49,818 nt of DNA, from the NCBI GenBank assembly GCA_018333515.1, contig JAGXSZ010000024.1, positions 1-49,818 of the forward strand. The letters run 5' to 3'. This DNA is from Actinomycetota bacterium. GTDB lineage: Bacteria; Actinomycetota; Aquicultoria; Aquicultorales; Aquicultoraceae. The translations under genes and the position numbers were made by a program. The notes beneath the pieces are model-generated. The model did no database searches. It saw only the letters and a program-made list of their open reading frames with translations, and was not told where the DNA came from. This document shows, in pieces, positions 1 through 8,107 of the stretch. How positions within the stretch are numbered: the stretch's first letter is position 1; every line of letters begins with the position of its first letter.

Positions 1-331
1 CAAATACTTAGGCGATGTGTTTCATAATCTATGCCAAACAGCGTGAGAGTACCGTGTTGGAAGGACACATGATGGTAGATCATGTGCACATGCTAATTTC
101 TATCCCACCGAAGTACTCGGTGTCCCAAGTGACAAGGTTTTATTAAAGGCAAGAGTGCGATTCATACGCCCTTGACTTTTGATGGGCGAACTCGCAATTT
201 CACCGGCCAGAAGCTTTTGGGCACGCCGGCTTTTTGTATCAACAGTTGGCCGGGATGAAGAAGTGATCCGCAAGTATATTAAGAAGCAGGAAGCAGAAGA
301 GCAAAGGTTGGATCAGCTTAAGCTGCTATAG
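1..331 (+). pseudogene. Degraded IS200/IS605-type transposase (TnpA, Y1 family)
   Basis: Three stretches in different frames together read like the C-terminal two thirds of an IS200-type single-strand transposase. In order they include VLEGHMMVDHVHMLISIPP, then GFIKGKSAIH and GRTRNFTGQK, then WARRLFVSTVGRDEEVIRKY and KKQEAEEQRLDQLKL before the TAG at 329-331. HVH is the family's metal-binding HUH motif and the Tyr in the VIRKYI segment is the likely catalytic tyrosine. At least three single-base shifts separate the pieces (near 40, near 140 and near 215) and the N-terminus is outside the window, so the gene cannot be functional. It sits next to other eroded mobile DNA. Confidence 0.88.
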
Positions 332-410
332 TCGCCTTTAGGCGGCCCCAGCTTTTAAGACCGCTTTGAGCGGTTCACAATTCAAGCCCCCGGCTTTGCC
401 GGGGGTATAT
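332..410 (+). mobile_element. Hairpin-rich right end of the IS200-type element
   Basis: Immediately after the transposase stop lie three short palindromes: 333-344, 361-373 (CCGC loop GCGG) and a strong one at 387-405, CCCCCGGC-TTT-GCCGGGGG. IS200/IS605 elements carry subterminal hairpins that the Y1 transposase recognises, and this hairpin just downstream of tnpA matches that layout. The exact element boundary and cleavage site are not determined. Confidence 0.6.
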
Positions 411-470
411 GACTCACCAGCTCAGCAGCCCGACATGTGCCCGAAACGCTGAAAAAGCGTAGGCACACGT

Positions 471-810
471 TTACCATTTTATGTATATCTTTTTGAAAAA
501 GAGCTGATTGAACATCCTTCGTGTCTGAGGGGAAGCTTCCATGTATGCCTTGTAGCAATTAGGAGCCATTTTTATCGTAAGTTCGATAACTTCTTCGACC
601 TCTTCATTCTTGGCTGTTAGCGCATCTAGTCTGGCTTCGACCGTTGATACTCTGAGCTGATTCGACTCTGCTCTTCTTTTAAAATCTCTACCGGAATTGC
701 TTCAGCCATATAAGCTTCCAAGTGATCTGGCTTGGATGGAATAGCCTTCTCGTTCATTGGTTTCGGCTTGTTCTTTTGTTGAAAACTCTAAGGTAGATGA
801 GGCAGTCCAT
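471..810 (-). pseudogene. Serine site-specific recombinase remnant with internal deletion
   Basis: Reading down the minus strand from ATG 810, the start gives MDCLIYLRV and, after removing one base in a T run, STKEQAETNEREGYSIQA. This is the classic N-terminus of large serine recombinases, including the catalytic Ser of the RVS motif. The frame then jumps to a C-terminal coiled-coil segment: AEAIPVEILKEEQSRIS, and after a further shift VEARLDALTAKNEEVEE, YKAYMEASPQTRRMFNQLFF and KKIYIKW, ending at the stop at 471-473. Several hundred residues of DNA-binding core are missing, so this is a deletion relic. Its start lies one base downstream of the HEPN gene stop. Confidence 0.8.
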
Positions 811-811
811 A

Positions 812-1273
812 TTAGTCCTCTTTATGTGAAAGTGAAACTATCCCAGCCGGTAAAACGGATTCAATTTCTTTAGCATATTCGCTTGCAAAGTCGATAACCG
901 TAAGCGCTTCTTTTTCTGAAATGAGTCCCTTTTGCCTGTAAACGGTGGCATTTCTTTTCTTGCGCATTTTCTGAAGCCTTCTTATCATCGGCTGTCTTTC
1001 CTTAGGCACAGTATGTTCAAGGAAGATGAAGGTGTTTACATGCTTATTTTCGCCACGGGGCCGATACCCAAGCTGGTTCATCCAGGCAAGGGTAAGTTGC
1101 AAAATTGCATTGTATGCAATAGCAAACGCCCAATCAAGGTCAGAATTGATAAGGTTCTTGGCCGTATTGATATCTCGCCTTGCGACCTTTAATAGATCGG
1201 CAATCTCTTCATCTGAGACTGTTACCGGCTCTATAATTCTAGCTTTGAGCAATTCGTCGTAGCTCATCCTCAC
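812..1273 (-). CDS. HEPN-domain protein, putative toxin partner of the upstream nucleotidyltransferase
   Basis: This 153-residue all-helical protein has a HEPN-like layout: four predicted helices and a basic RxxRN segment near residue 105 (MRKKRNATVYR). HEPN proteins paired with MNT nucleotidyltransferases are usually RNases with an Rx4-6H catalytic motif. Here the position after RNATV is Tyr rather than His, so catalytic activity is uncertain. The start is GTG 1273 or ATG 1267, and it overlaps the end of the nucleotidyltransferase gene by about 35 bases, as expected for a co-translated pair. AT-rich codon use suggests acquisition by transfer. It could also be a non-toxic HEPN companion. Confidence 0.75.
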   Translation of the reverse strand: MRMSYDELLKARIIEPVTVSDEEIADLLKVARRDINTAKNLINSDLDWAFAIAYNAILQLTLAWMNQLGYRPRGENKHVNTFIFLEHTVPKERQPMIRRLQKMRKKRNATVYRQKGLISEKEALTVIDFASEYAKEIESVLPAGIVSLSHKED

Positions 1274-1826
1274 CGCCTATGAGAAATATCTTATTATTCT
1301 TTAAAACATCCATAACAAAGGAATTATTTTTGGCGACACGCTCTTTCCACTCTTTGGGGTCAAAAACGGTGTAATTGACCTCTCGAATAAGTTCATGTTC
1401 GGCAGCGGTAACAACATCTGATAAGGCATCCATATCGGGATCACCGATTACCATAAGGTCGATATCCGATTTGGCATCTTCAAGGTTTTTAGCTACTGAG
1501 CCGTAGATAAAAGCAACATCGATATGACCTATTTTATCGAGGGCTTCTTTTAAGCGGTCAGCTAAACCAACCGTCTTAAAAATAATGCCTTTTAATTCAG
1601 GGTAAAGAGGGAAGCTTTTATCAACCCAATAAAACTTAATATTGCCCTCGCGCTCACTCTTCAGAAGGCCGATTAATTCAAACTTCTTTAGCTCCGTTTG
1701 GAGCGCCGAAGGCGGAACACCAAGCCGCTCGATGAGGTTCTTAAAGTAGAACCTCGCGTCGGGGTGGGTGAGAAAAAGCGTTAACAGTTTTACTCTTGTT
1801 TTTGATGTGATTAATGTTGATAGCAT
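1239..1826 (-). CDS. MNT-type nucleotidyltransferase with N-terminal winged-helix domain (antitoxin-like)
   Basis: The 195-residue protein begins with a winged-helix/ArsR-like DNA-binding domain (residues about 1-70, with VPPSALQTELKKFELIGLL as recognition region). It continues into a minimal nucleotidyltransferase domain with G109-S110, then ten residues, then D121-I-D123 (GSVAKNLEDAKSDIDLMV), the GSx10DxD signature of MntA proteins. In characterised MntA/HepT pairs this enzyme AMPylates and silences the HEPN partner. The gene lies directly upstream of, and overlaps, the HEPN gene. The fused DNA-binding domain suggests autoregulation. Base composition is lower in GC than the rest of the window. 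Confidence 0.85.
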   Translation of the reverse strand: MLSTLITSKTRVKLLTLFLTHPDARFYFKNLIERLGVPPSALQTELKKFELIGLLKSEREGNIKFYWVDKSFPLYPELKGIIFKTVGLADRLKEALDKIGHIDVAFIYGSVAKNLEDAKSDIDLMVIGDPDMDALSDVVTAAEHELIREVNYTVFDPKEWKERVAKNNSFVMDVLKNNKIFLIGGEDELRRIAQS

Positions 1827-2278
1827 AGTTATTTCCTATTACCTAGTTTTAGTATATATCGGTATCAATTTATGGTAACACGATAACTATTTAAGTCAAT
1901 AGTTTTGTAATTCTGCCAATTTACCCCTTGTACGCTTGAAGCAGTTTAAGTCGGAATTTGGTAAACCTCTCGGTTATGCTGTATTCCTCAACCAAGTTTA
2001 GGATTGCTGTTTGCATGATTTTATCAAGAAGTTAAATAGCTGATTGATTAAGTACTATTTAAATTCATTAGCTGTACTATAATCGTAGTTATTTTATAGT
2101 AATCGCAGCTCAGCGACACATTTTGCCAGCTTCTTTAGCGAATCGGAGTTTGAATAATGTCCACCACAGACGACCCATTAATGGTTTAAGAAAATGCATT
2201 TCGTAAACCTTTGTTGCTGATTAAACGCCATGCGCTCACAACATCCCCCGGTTCTGGTGCGAACGCGTTTGCGGCCGA
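1827..2278. other. Intergenic stretch without a recognisable intact gene
   Basis: This stretch is AT-rich. On the minus strand about 36 codons near 1918-2030 read as a helical fragment (containing ILNLVEEYSITERFTKF), but I see no start signal and do not recognise it. A split inverted repeat (AGCTG-ACTATA arms, 2070-2110) surrounds a TATAAT-like sequence. The region probably holds the promoter of the nucleotidyltransferase gene and more eroded island DNA. Confidence 0.4.
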
Positions 2279-2614
2279 TTAGGCATCATAATTACCCTCT
2301 TCTTCCAGTAACCGGTCGACCAGGTGGTCGACGATTCTTCGGTCGCGTCTGCCCAGTTCCTTTATCCGTGAGGCCAGCGTGGTTATCTCCGAGTCTTCTT
2401 TGGAGGCCGCCAATAGCCCGGCCTCTTTGAGCAATTGTTCCGAAGTCGTGCCGAGCGCGCCCGCTATTTTATCGAGCGTCGTTAGCTTTGGCGTTCGGTC
2501 TTTTATCTCTATATCGGCGATGGTGCCGCTCGAGACTCCGGCTTTCGCCGCCAGGTCTTCCTGCGATACGCCTCGCCTGGTTCTAGTTCTTTTGATAACA
2601 TTTCCGACACCCAT
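2279..2614 (-). CDS. XRE-family transcriptional regulator
   Basis: This protein has 111 residues. Residues about 5-60 form a Cro/C1-type helix-turn-helix (KRTRTRRGVSQEDLAAKAGV, then SSGTIADIEIKDRTPKLTTLDKIA), followed by a short helical tail rich in Asp/Glu/Arg that may dimerise. It is divergent from a second small XRE regulator across about 105 bases, so the two may share operators. Its target is unknown. A TATAAT box six bases upstream of the ATG suggests a leaderless transcript. Confidence 0.88.
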   Translation of the reverse strand: MGVGNVIKRTRTRRGVSQEDLAAKAGVSSGTIADIEIKDRTPKLTTLDKIAGALGTTSEQLLKEAGLLAASKEDSEITTLASRIKELGRRDRRIVDHLVDRLLEEEGNYDA

Positions 2615-2620
2615 ATAGTC

Positions 2621-2626
2621 ATTATA
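2621..2626 (-). promoter_or_regulatory. TATAAT -10 box positioned for a leaderless XRE transcript
   Basis: On the minus strand a perfect TATAAT is followed by only six bases before ATG 2614, so transcription would begin at or within a base of the start codon. No Shine-Dalgarno sequence precedes the ATG. The -35 region is weak (AT-rich). Confidence 0.5.
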
Positions 2627-2668
2627 GTGGTTAGTTCCTCAAATTTTTAATAAATTCCAAAGATAACC

Positions 2669-2697
2669 TTGCTTTATTGAGGGTATTAATATATATT
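2669..2697 (+). promoter_or_regulatory. Sigma-70-type promoter for the forward XRE gene
   Basis: TTGCTT (2669-2674), a 17-base spacer and TATATT (2692-2697) lie in the divergent intergenic region. Initiation would be about 15 bases upstream of the ATG at 2719. Confidence 0.5.
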
Positions 2698-2718
2698 AAA
2701 TATGGCGAGGATAGGCCG

Positions 2719-2952
2719 ATGAGATTAATAGTAAAAACTAAAATCTTAATAGGGATACGAATCCGCAAAGGATTAAACCAAACGGAATTGGCGGCAAGAG
2801 CGGGCATTACCGGCGGTTTCATGTCGCAAATCGAGAGAGGAATTTATAGGCCAAGCCCGCGCACGGCGTACCGCATCGCGGAGGCTTTGGAGGTCGGCTT
2901 CGACGAGATTTTTTCGCTTGCCGACCCTCAAAATAATAAGGACAGCCGATAA
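2719..2952 (+). CDS. Small XRE-family regulator
   Basis: The 77-residue protein is almost entirely one Cro/C1 helix-turn-helix domain (IRIRKGLNQTELAARAG, ITGGFMSQIERG, then YRIAEALEVGFDEIFSL). ATG 2719 is preferred over a TTG at 2677. The shorter product starts close to the domain, GAGG sits upstream, and a plausible promoter at 2669-2697 would put the TTG inside the promoter. Such single-domain regulators often act as phage-like or toxin-system repressors; the target is not visible. Confidence 0.82.
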   Translation: MRLIVKTKILIGIRIRKGLNQTELAARAGITGGFMSQIERGIYRPSPRTAYRIAEALEVGFDEIFSLADPQNNKDSR

Positions 2953-3014
2953 TTAATCGGCCGCCACAGAGAGATTTATTAAAACGACTCTACACATCGA
3001 GGAGTGGTCATCGG

Positions 3015-3311
3015 GTGGGGTTCATACGCAGCGGTATGGTAAACGTCGCTATCGCGGCGGTCAATCGATTTATGCGCGGGACGGCATCGGTCTCCACCAT
3101 GGGTGAGCGGATGTTCTTGAAGCGAAAGATGCGCGAGGCGCGGGTTCGTAACGATGTGATAGTCGGTATCTTAAACCAACGTCAAATCGAACTCATCAAG
3201 GAACTGACGATGGCGGCGAGAAAGAACGAGCGCGACCAGGCGAAGATAGACGCCATATTGGCCGAGTTTCTCGATATCGCGGAAAAAATAGATGAACTGG
3301 CGGCGCCTTGA
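3015..3311 (+). CDS. Hypothetical helical protein
   Basis: I do not recognise this 98-residue product. It is strongly helical and charged, with an amphipathic region from about residue 35 to the end (RKMREARVRNDVIVGILNQR and later) that could form a coiled coil. A GAGGAG sequence lies about ten bases before the GTG start; ATG 3036 is an alternative. Codon use (C/G in third positions) resembles the true genes of the window. It stands alone between the XRE gene and the next small ORF. Confidence 0.5.
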   Translation: MGFIRSGMVNVAIAAVNRFMRGTASVSTMGERMFLKRKMREARVRNDVIVGILNQRQIELIKELTMAARKNERDQAKIDAILAEFLDIAEKIDELAAP

Positions 3312-3483
3312 CGGCAACCGGCATCGAGACATCGCGGCGGCGTTCGGCCTGGAACATGTCTATTCAATACCAACCTTTAACACTTGAAGCTTGTGTGCCA
3401 AAGCGCCTATAATGTTTTCGACAGGTAAACATAAGTTCAAAGACCGGCGGTGTTTTTAGTGATGGATATTTAAGGAGGGTTCA

Positions 3484-3732
3484 GTGGGTAAAGAGGATTA
3501 TCTTCGCGTGCCGATAACGATGCCCGAGGAAATGTTTACGTTTCTTGAAGCCGTGAGTCTCAAATCGAAGGTCACCGGCGGCAGAAAGCTGGCGAACACG
3601 ACAATCGTTAGAGCCTGTGTCATGGCCATGATGAATCTCGATGTCGACGTCAACGGCGTCAAAGACGAAGAGGAGCTAAAGGAACGCATACTACAAGCGC
3701 AACAATTATATGGTAAATCGAAGAAAAAATAG
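3484..3732 (+). CDS. Small protein, possibly ribbon-helix-helix-like
   Basis: This 82-residue protein starts at GTG 3484 behind a strong AAGGAGG Shine-Dalgarno site. The beginning (DYLRVPITMPEEMFTFLEAV) resembles the beta-strand plus helix of ribbon-helix-helix DNA-binding proteins. A second helix (NTTIVRACVMAMMNL) follows, with a charged C-terminal helix ending in a Lys-rich tail. If the resemblance is real it is a small regulator or antitoxin, but there is no toxin gene next to it. The functional call is tentative; that it is a gene is well supported. Confidence 0.6.
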   Translation: MGKEDYLRVPITMPEEMFTFLEAVSLKSKVTGGRKLANTTIVRACVMAMMNLDVDVNGVKDEEELKERILQAQQLYGKSKKK

Positions 3733-3828
3733 TATAATTTTTTGACGGATACTACAAATACGGCACTTGACACGATTGTAACCTGGTACTAGCTGAGTGT
3801 GCTCGATAAGCACACAATGGAGGGGTCT

Positions 3829-4014
3829 ATGAACAGTTGCTGGGATATCAAAGGGTGCCCCGCGAGCCATTACATGGATTGCGCGGCATACAAGCAGCGG
3901 ACGAGTTGCTGGAAGATAAAACAAGGTTGTTGTTGCAGTACGTACGAAATATGTGAAAAGTGCGTGATCTACAAAAATCATGTGCGCAAAGGGCAAGATC
4001 TAGAAGCGGAATAG
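3829..4014 (+). CDS. Cys-rich small protein of the two-CW type
   Basis: The 61-residue protein has two Cys-Trp pairs (NSCWDIKGC and TSCWKIKQGCC) and about a dozen cysteines in total, ending with a CxxC (EKCVIY region). Pairs of CW motifs with regularly spaced Cys define a small family of probable metal- or Fe-S-binding proteins found mainly in anaerobes; the function is unknown. ATG 3829 follows GGAGGGG and removes an upstream extension that lacks Cys. A TTGACA at 3767-3772 may be part of its promoter. Confidence 0.7.
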   Translation: MNSCWDIKGCPASHYMDCAAYKQRTSCWKIKQGCCCSTYEICEKCVIYKNHVRKGQDLEAE

Positions 4015-4057
4015 TTCGAAGAACTGAACTTGGATAGTCGCAGACGGGAGTCGGGCC

Positions 4058-5149
4058 TTGTTTGCTATTGAGATAATAACGGACCTCGAGGATTTCAAGG
4101 CCCTCAAGGAAGAGTGGAACGCGCTCGCCGCCGAGGCGGGCATGTCGGTCTTTCAGACCTGGCAATGGTCTTGGCATTGGTGGCGGGAGAACGGTAAGGG
4201 GAAAAAGCTTCTCATCATAGCCGCGCGTGACGCTTCCGGGCTCGCGGCGCTGGCACCACTTTATATTACCTCCACATTTTTCGCTTTACCGTTAAAAATA
4301 GTCTCATTTATCGGCACCGAGGGTACCGATTACTTAGACGTTATCGCGGCGACGGCGCGCGATGACGCGGTTTCGGCTATCTTTAAAGAACTCCTTTCGC
4401 TCTCTATGTGGGACGCCGTCGACCTCCACCAGATTCCCCAATCGAGTCAGACCTGTGAGATAGTCCGGCTCGCGGTTGCGGATAATCTCAACGGCGAGGT
4501 ATTGGCTCAGGACAAAAGCTATACTCGCGCGCTCGATTCTACCTGGGAAGTCTTTCTTGCCGGCTTAAGCAAGAAATTCCGCACGAATGTCCGGTATTAT
4601 CGCCGGCGTCTGGAGCGGGATTACAGCCCGGTGATTCGACAGAGCGATTGTGAGAGTGTCACAGAGGACATGCGCCTCTTCTTCAAGCTTCACCGGAAGC
4701 GCTTTCTAAGCAAGAAGAAGCCCGGTGCTTATCTCAACCCTAAATTCAGGAGATTCCACTCCGAACTCGCGAGGGACCTTTGCGAGACGGGTTGGCTAAG
4801 GCTTTATATTCTCGAAGTGGACGGCAAGCCTGTCGCCGCGATGTACGGCTTTGCGTTTGGCGGCTCATTCTATTACTACCTCGGCGGTTTTGAGCCGGAC
4901 TGGGGGAGCCTGAACGTCTCTACGATCCTAATCGCGCAATCGATAGAGGACGCAATCGGGGAGGGTTTGGCGCGCTACGATTTTCTAAGGGGTGACGAGC
5001 CTTACAAGCAGAAGTGGGGTGCCGTCGCCTCCGGCAATCGCCGGGTCATCATAGGTCGAGCCGGCACAAAGTCGGGCGTTGTCAAGAAGATGCTCGCCAT
5101 GGAGAACGATGTCACTAAAAAGGCTAAAGAAATCATGGAAAAAGCATAG
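4058..5149 (+). CDS. GNAT-superfamily acetyltransferase (BioF2-like/FemAB-related)
   Basis: This 363-residue cytosolic protein has the double-GNAT look of the CelD/BcsL (PF13480) group. The N-terminal half ends in the FQTWQWSWHWW motif typical of this family. The C-terminal acyltransferase domain holds the SKKFRTNVRYYRRRLER, GWLRLYILEVDGKPVAAM and YDFLRGDEPYKQKWG segments. Members act in polysaccharide or cell-envelope modification, or resemble peptidyl transferases of cell-wall synthesis; the substrate here is unknown. The start is TTG 4058 with GGGAG seven bases upstream. It converges on the following cyclase gene with only about a dozen bases between. Confidence 0.82.
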   Translation: MFAIEIITDLEDFKALKEEWNALAAEAGMSVFQTWQWSWHWWRENGKGKKLLIIAARDASGLAALAPLYITSTFFALPLKIVSFIGTEGTDYLDVIAATARDDAVSAIFKELLSLSMWDAVDLHQIPQSSQTCEIVRLAVADNLNGEVLAQDKSYTRALDSTWEVFLAGLSKKFRTNVRYYRRRLERDYSPVIRQSDCESVTEDMRLFFKLHRKRFLSKKKPGAYLNPKFRRFHSELARDLCETGWLRLYILEVDGKPVAAMYGFAFGGSFYYYLGGFEPDWGSLNVSTILIAQSIEDAIGEGLARYDFLRGDEPYKQKWGAVASGNRRVIIGRAGTKSGVVKKMLAMENDVTKKAKEIMEKA

Positions 5150-5160
5150 GAGCGCTCCCG

Positions 5161-6270
5161 CTACCGCCGTTTCTTGACATCGATCGCGACCACCATGTCT
5201 CTGCCGCCTTGTTTTGCCTCATAGAGCGCCTCATCGGCCAGGCTGACCAATTCGTGCGCCGTTACGGCGTCCTTTGGGTATGAGGCGAGCCCGATACTTA
5301 TAGTCACGGGCGACCGCGATGGCGCCCCTTTCTCGACTTGATGCTTGGCCTCTAGTTTAATCGCCCTTCGCAAGCGCTCAGCGGCTTTTTGCGCCTGCCG
5401 TTTGTTCGATTCCGGCATGATGACGGCAAACTCGTCTCCACCATAGCGAACCGGTTGGTCGACGTCGCGAATGGTCCGCGCCATCACGAGTGAGACCTCA
5501 CCGAGAAGGGCGTCGCCCGCCCCGCGCCCAAAGGTGTTATTATAGTCGTTTAAGCCGTCGATGTCTACGAGGAGTATCGAAAACGACCTGCGGTAGCGCT
5601 TTGAGCGCTTTAACTCTTCGTGCAATATCTCTTTGAAGGATTCGTAATTAAAGAAACCCGTCAAGCGGTCGCGGCGCGCTAGTTGCTTCAGCTCGCTCTC
5701 GAAGCTGTTGATATAGTGCCCGGTGATGATCGAGACGAGTTTGTCGAAAGGACGATTTATCCGCCTCTCAAGTTCATAGAATTCGGTGACGGCGAAGTTC
5801 TCATCGCAAAATCGCCATATAATCTCTCGGAGCAAATCGAGTTCTCTAAGCAATTCGGACGGCTTGTAGTCTTGTTGTTGTCGATTTGCGCCGAACTCCG
5901 CGGCGGCCTCGAAAATGACCCCTCCGGCCTCGAAATCCTCGATCCTCTCGGGTGATTCGATTACCTTGGAAATTCCGCGCAGCAAGCTCGGGATATTGTC
6001 GACAAGGATCGTCTCGGTGATTCGCTCCCTGAAAGTATTGTCATCGGCCGATTCCATGCGCTCCATCCAGCTCTCCACTATCACCCAGATGTGGTCTCTG
6101 AACTCCGCCGCGACCTCTCTTAGCGGCAAGAGTTGGTCGGCGTTCCACTTAAGGCTCTGCAAGCGACTCCCCTCTCCATCAATAGGCGCACTGCTCGTTT
6201 CTCTGATACCCATTTTTGCCTCGGGGGAAACGCCTGCCGGCATGGTAGGGCTTAATCGTTCGGCTCTCAC
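5161..6270 (-). CDS. Diguanylate cyclase with N-terminal RsbR-like sensory domain
   Basis: In the long form the protein has 369 residues. Residues about 45-190 are all-helical and resemble the globin-like RsbR N-terminal sensor (KLVSIITGHYINSF end). Residues 195-365 are a GGDEF domain with the active-site GGDEF at 277-281 and an intact product-inhibition site RDVD (268-271) five residues before it, so an active, feedback-controlled cyclase making cyclic di-GMP is likely. No membrane segment is seen. GTG 6270 opens the frame; ATG 6213, preceded by GAGG, is an equally good start (350 residues). No effector gene is adjacent. Confidence 0.9.
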   Translation of the reverse strand: MRAERLSPTMPAGVSPEAKMGIRETSSAPIDGEGSRLQSLKWNADQLLPLREVAAEFRDHIWVIVESWMERMESADDNTFRERITETILVDNIPSLLRGISKVIESPERIEDFEAGGVIFEAAAEFGANRQQQDYKPSELLRELDLLREIIWRFCDENFAVTEFYELERRINRPFDKLVSIITGHYINSFESELKQLARRDRLTGFFNYESFKEILHEELKRSKRYRRSFSILLVDIDGLNDYNNTFGRGAGDALLGEVSLVMARTIRDVDQPVRYGGDEFAVIMPESNKRQAQKAAERLRRAIKLEAKHQVEKGAPSRSPVTISIGLASYPKDAVTAHELVSLADEALYEAKQGGRDMVVAIDVKKRR

Positions 6271-6320
6271 CGAAGGCCGCTCTATTCTCGAACCCGAAGC
6301 TATTTATCATGTGGAATAGA

Positions 6321-6349
6321 TTCAACTCTCAGCCCGATACGTGTAAAAT
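6321..6349 (+). promoter_or_regulatory. Sigma-70-type promoter upstream of the kinase
   Basis: TTCAAC (6321-6326), a 17-base spacer and TAAAAT (6344-6349) give a predicted start near 6356, about 95 bases before the kinase ATG. Confidence 0.45.
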
Positions 6350-6451
6350 AGTAGAGTGTTCGGTTTCGGTTGGCCCAGGCTCTACATCATTTTAAGATCG
6401 GCGCGGATAAAGACGCGCCAGTAGCAGTAATAGATAAGTTATCGGGGGCAT

Positions 6452-7936
6452 ATGCGCGGGCAGGTCATCAAGGGGCGTTACAGGATTGACAAACCCATAG
6501 GGCGCGGCGGCATGGCTACGGTCTACCGGGCGTTCGACACGGTGCTCAACCGTCCGGTGGCGGTAAAAATATTGCATCTCCGTTTTACGAACAACGGCCA
6601 TTTTGTCGAGCGCTTCAAGAGGGAAGCCCATTCCGCTGCCGGCCTCATCCACCGGAATATCGCCACCATATACGATACCGGCTATACCGACGGCATCTAC
6701 TATATCGTCATGGAATACGTACACGGAAAGACGCTCAAGGAACTGATCGATGAGCGCGCGCCGTTTTCCGCAAATACCATCGCCGATATCGCGCGCCAGG
6801 TAGTCGACGCACTCGCCCACGCGCATAGCAACGGTATTATTCACCGCGATATCAAGCCGCAAAACATATTGATAACCGCGGACAAAATCGTCAAGGTCAG
6901 CGATTTCGGAATCGCCCGGGCGCTCGCGATGCCCGGCCTCACACAGAACGGACGGGTGTTGGGAACCGCTCGCTATATCTCTCCCGAACAGGCGCGGGGC
7001 AAGCCGGCCGACCATCGTTCCGACCTCTACTCACTCGGTGTTATCCTCTACGAGATGGCCACGGGCGAACCGCCGTTCGCGGGGGACTCTTCCGTGGAGG
7101 TAGCCGGAAAACATGTCGCGGAGTTCCCCAAGCACGTGCGCGAGGTCAACCCGGAAATACCGATTGTGCTCGAGGTGATAATCGACAAACTCATGCGAAA
7201 AGAGCCAAGCGATAGGTATAAGTCGGCCGAGGCTCTCCTTGCGGATCTCGAATACTGGGACTCCAAGGAGACGCGCGACTTGATGCGCGCGGCGATTCCC
7301 AAACGTCTCGATCGTGCGAGGGCCCGGCGCGCCAAGAGAACGAGGCTTACCGGTTTCGCAAAGACGCTCATCGTCTTCGGTGCCTTTTCCTTTGCGGTCG
7401 TCGGCTATTATAGCGTAAGCGTTCAGGACCGGGCGGTGGTCGAGAAGGAGCCGACCGTGACGGTCGCGGCCGTCGAAGAGACCCGCGTCGAGACCGAGCG
7501 AATAGAAACACTCGTACCGGTGGAGGTCGTCGATTACGACCCCGGCGGCGACGGCGACGAGAACCCTTCGCTGGTAGCGCGAATCATCGACGGAGACGAT
7601 TCGACCGGCTGGTCTACGGAGAGCTATCACACCGCCGATTTCGGCAAATTAAAAGACGGGATCGGGGTATATATAGACTTCGGCAAACGCGTCGAGATGA
7701 GAGAGATGACGATTGTTTCTTCGGGCGGCTGGAGCGGAGCCGTAAAGGCTTCCGACGACGTTCTCGACTGGACGACCGTCAAGGAAATCGAAGGCGCTCA
7801 GCGAGAGATCTCGGTCACAATGGATGAAACCTACCATCGGTATTACCTGATCTGGATAACGGATTTGCCGCCGGCCGGCCCGGGTAAATATCGCGGCAGT
7901 ATCTTCGAGGTAAGGGCGCGGGGCAAAGTATACTAA
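6452..7936 (+). CDS. Membrane Ser/Thr protein kinase (PknB-type) with extracellular F5/8-type-C-like domain
   Basis: Residues 10-270 are a complete Hanks-type kinase: glycine loop GRGGMATVY, Lys39 in VAVKIL, catalytic HRDIKPQN, DFGIARA and GTARYISPEQARG. A basic juxtamembrane region is followed by one membrane span near residues 303-325 (TLIVFGAFSFAVVGYYSV). Outside are a Val/Glu-rich linker and a discoidin-like beta domain (about 365-494, with GDDSTGW and VYIDFGKRVEMREMTIVSS). Most PknB kinases carry PASTA domains; here a carbohydrate- or ligand-binding fold replaces them. Start ATG follows GGGGGC. The gene ends at a good terminator, so it is probably monocistronic. Confidence 0.93.
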   Translation: MRGQVIKGRYRIDKPIGRGGMATVYRAFDTVLNRPVAVKILHLRFTNNGHFVERFKREAHSAAGLIHRNIATIYDTGYTDGIYYIVMEYVHGKTLKELIDERAPFSANTIADIARQVVDALAHAHSNGIIHRDIKPQNILITADKIVKVSDFGIARALAMPGLTQNGRVLGTARYISPEQARGKPADHRSDLYSLGVILYEMATGEPPFAGDSSVEVAGKHVAEFPKHVREVNPEIPIVLEVIIDKLMRKEPSDRYKSAEALLADLEYWDSKETRDLMRAAIPKRLDRARARRAKRTRLTGFAKTLIVFGAFSFAVVGYYSVSVQDRAVVEKEPTVTVAAVEETRVETERIETLVPVEVVDYDPGGDGDENPSLVARIIDGDDSTGWSTESYHTADFGKLKDGIGVYIDFGKRVEMREMTIVSSGGWSGAVKASDDVLDWTTVKEIEGAQREISVTMDETYHRYYLIWITDLPPAGPGKYRGSIFEVRARGKVY

Positions 7937-7954
7937 CAAGATGGAAGAACGCGT

Positions 7955-7990
7955 CTTTCGCGGGGTCTGCCCCGGCAAAGATTTTTATTT
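7955..7990 (+). terminator. Rho-independent terminator after the kinase gene
   Basis: CTTT and CGGGG pair with CCCCG and CAAAG around a TCTG loop (7955-7980, one two-base internal mismatch), followed by ATTTTTATTT. Confidence 0.75.
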
Positions 7991-8107
7991 AGCAAAAGCC
8001 TTCTTCTTGCTATAATTATGACCAAGATTTGCCAAAAACGGAGGCGTTGGGCGAAAAGCCGCGCACGGGGAAGCATTCCGCCAAGGCGCAGCCCAATCGT
8101 GATGCTT

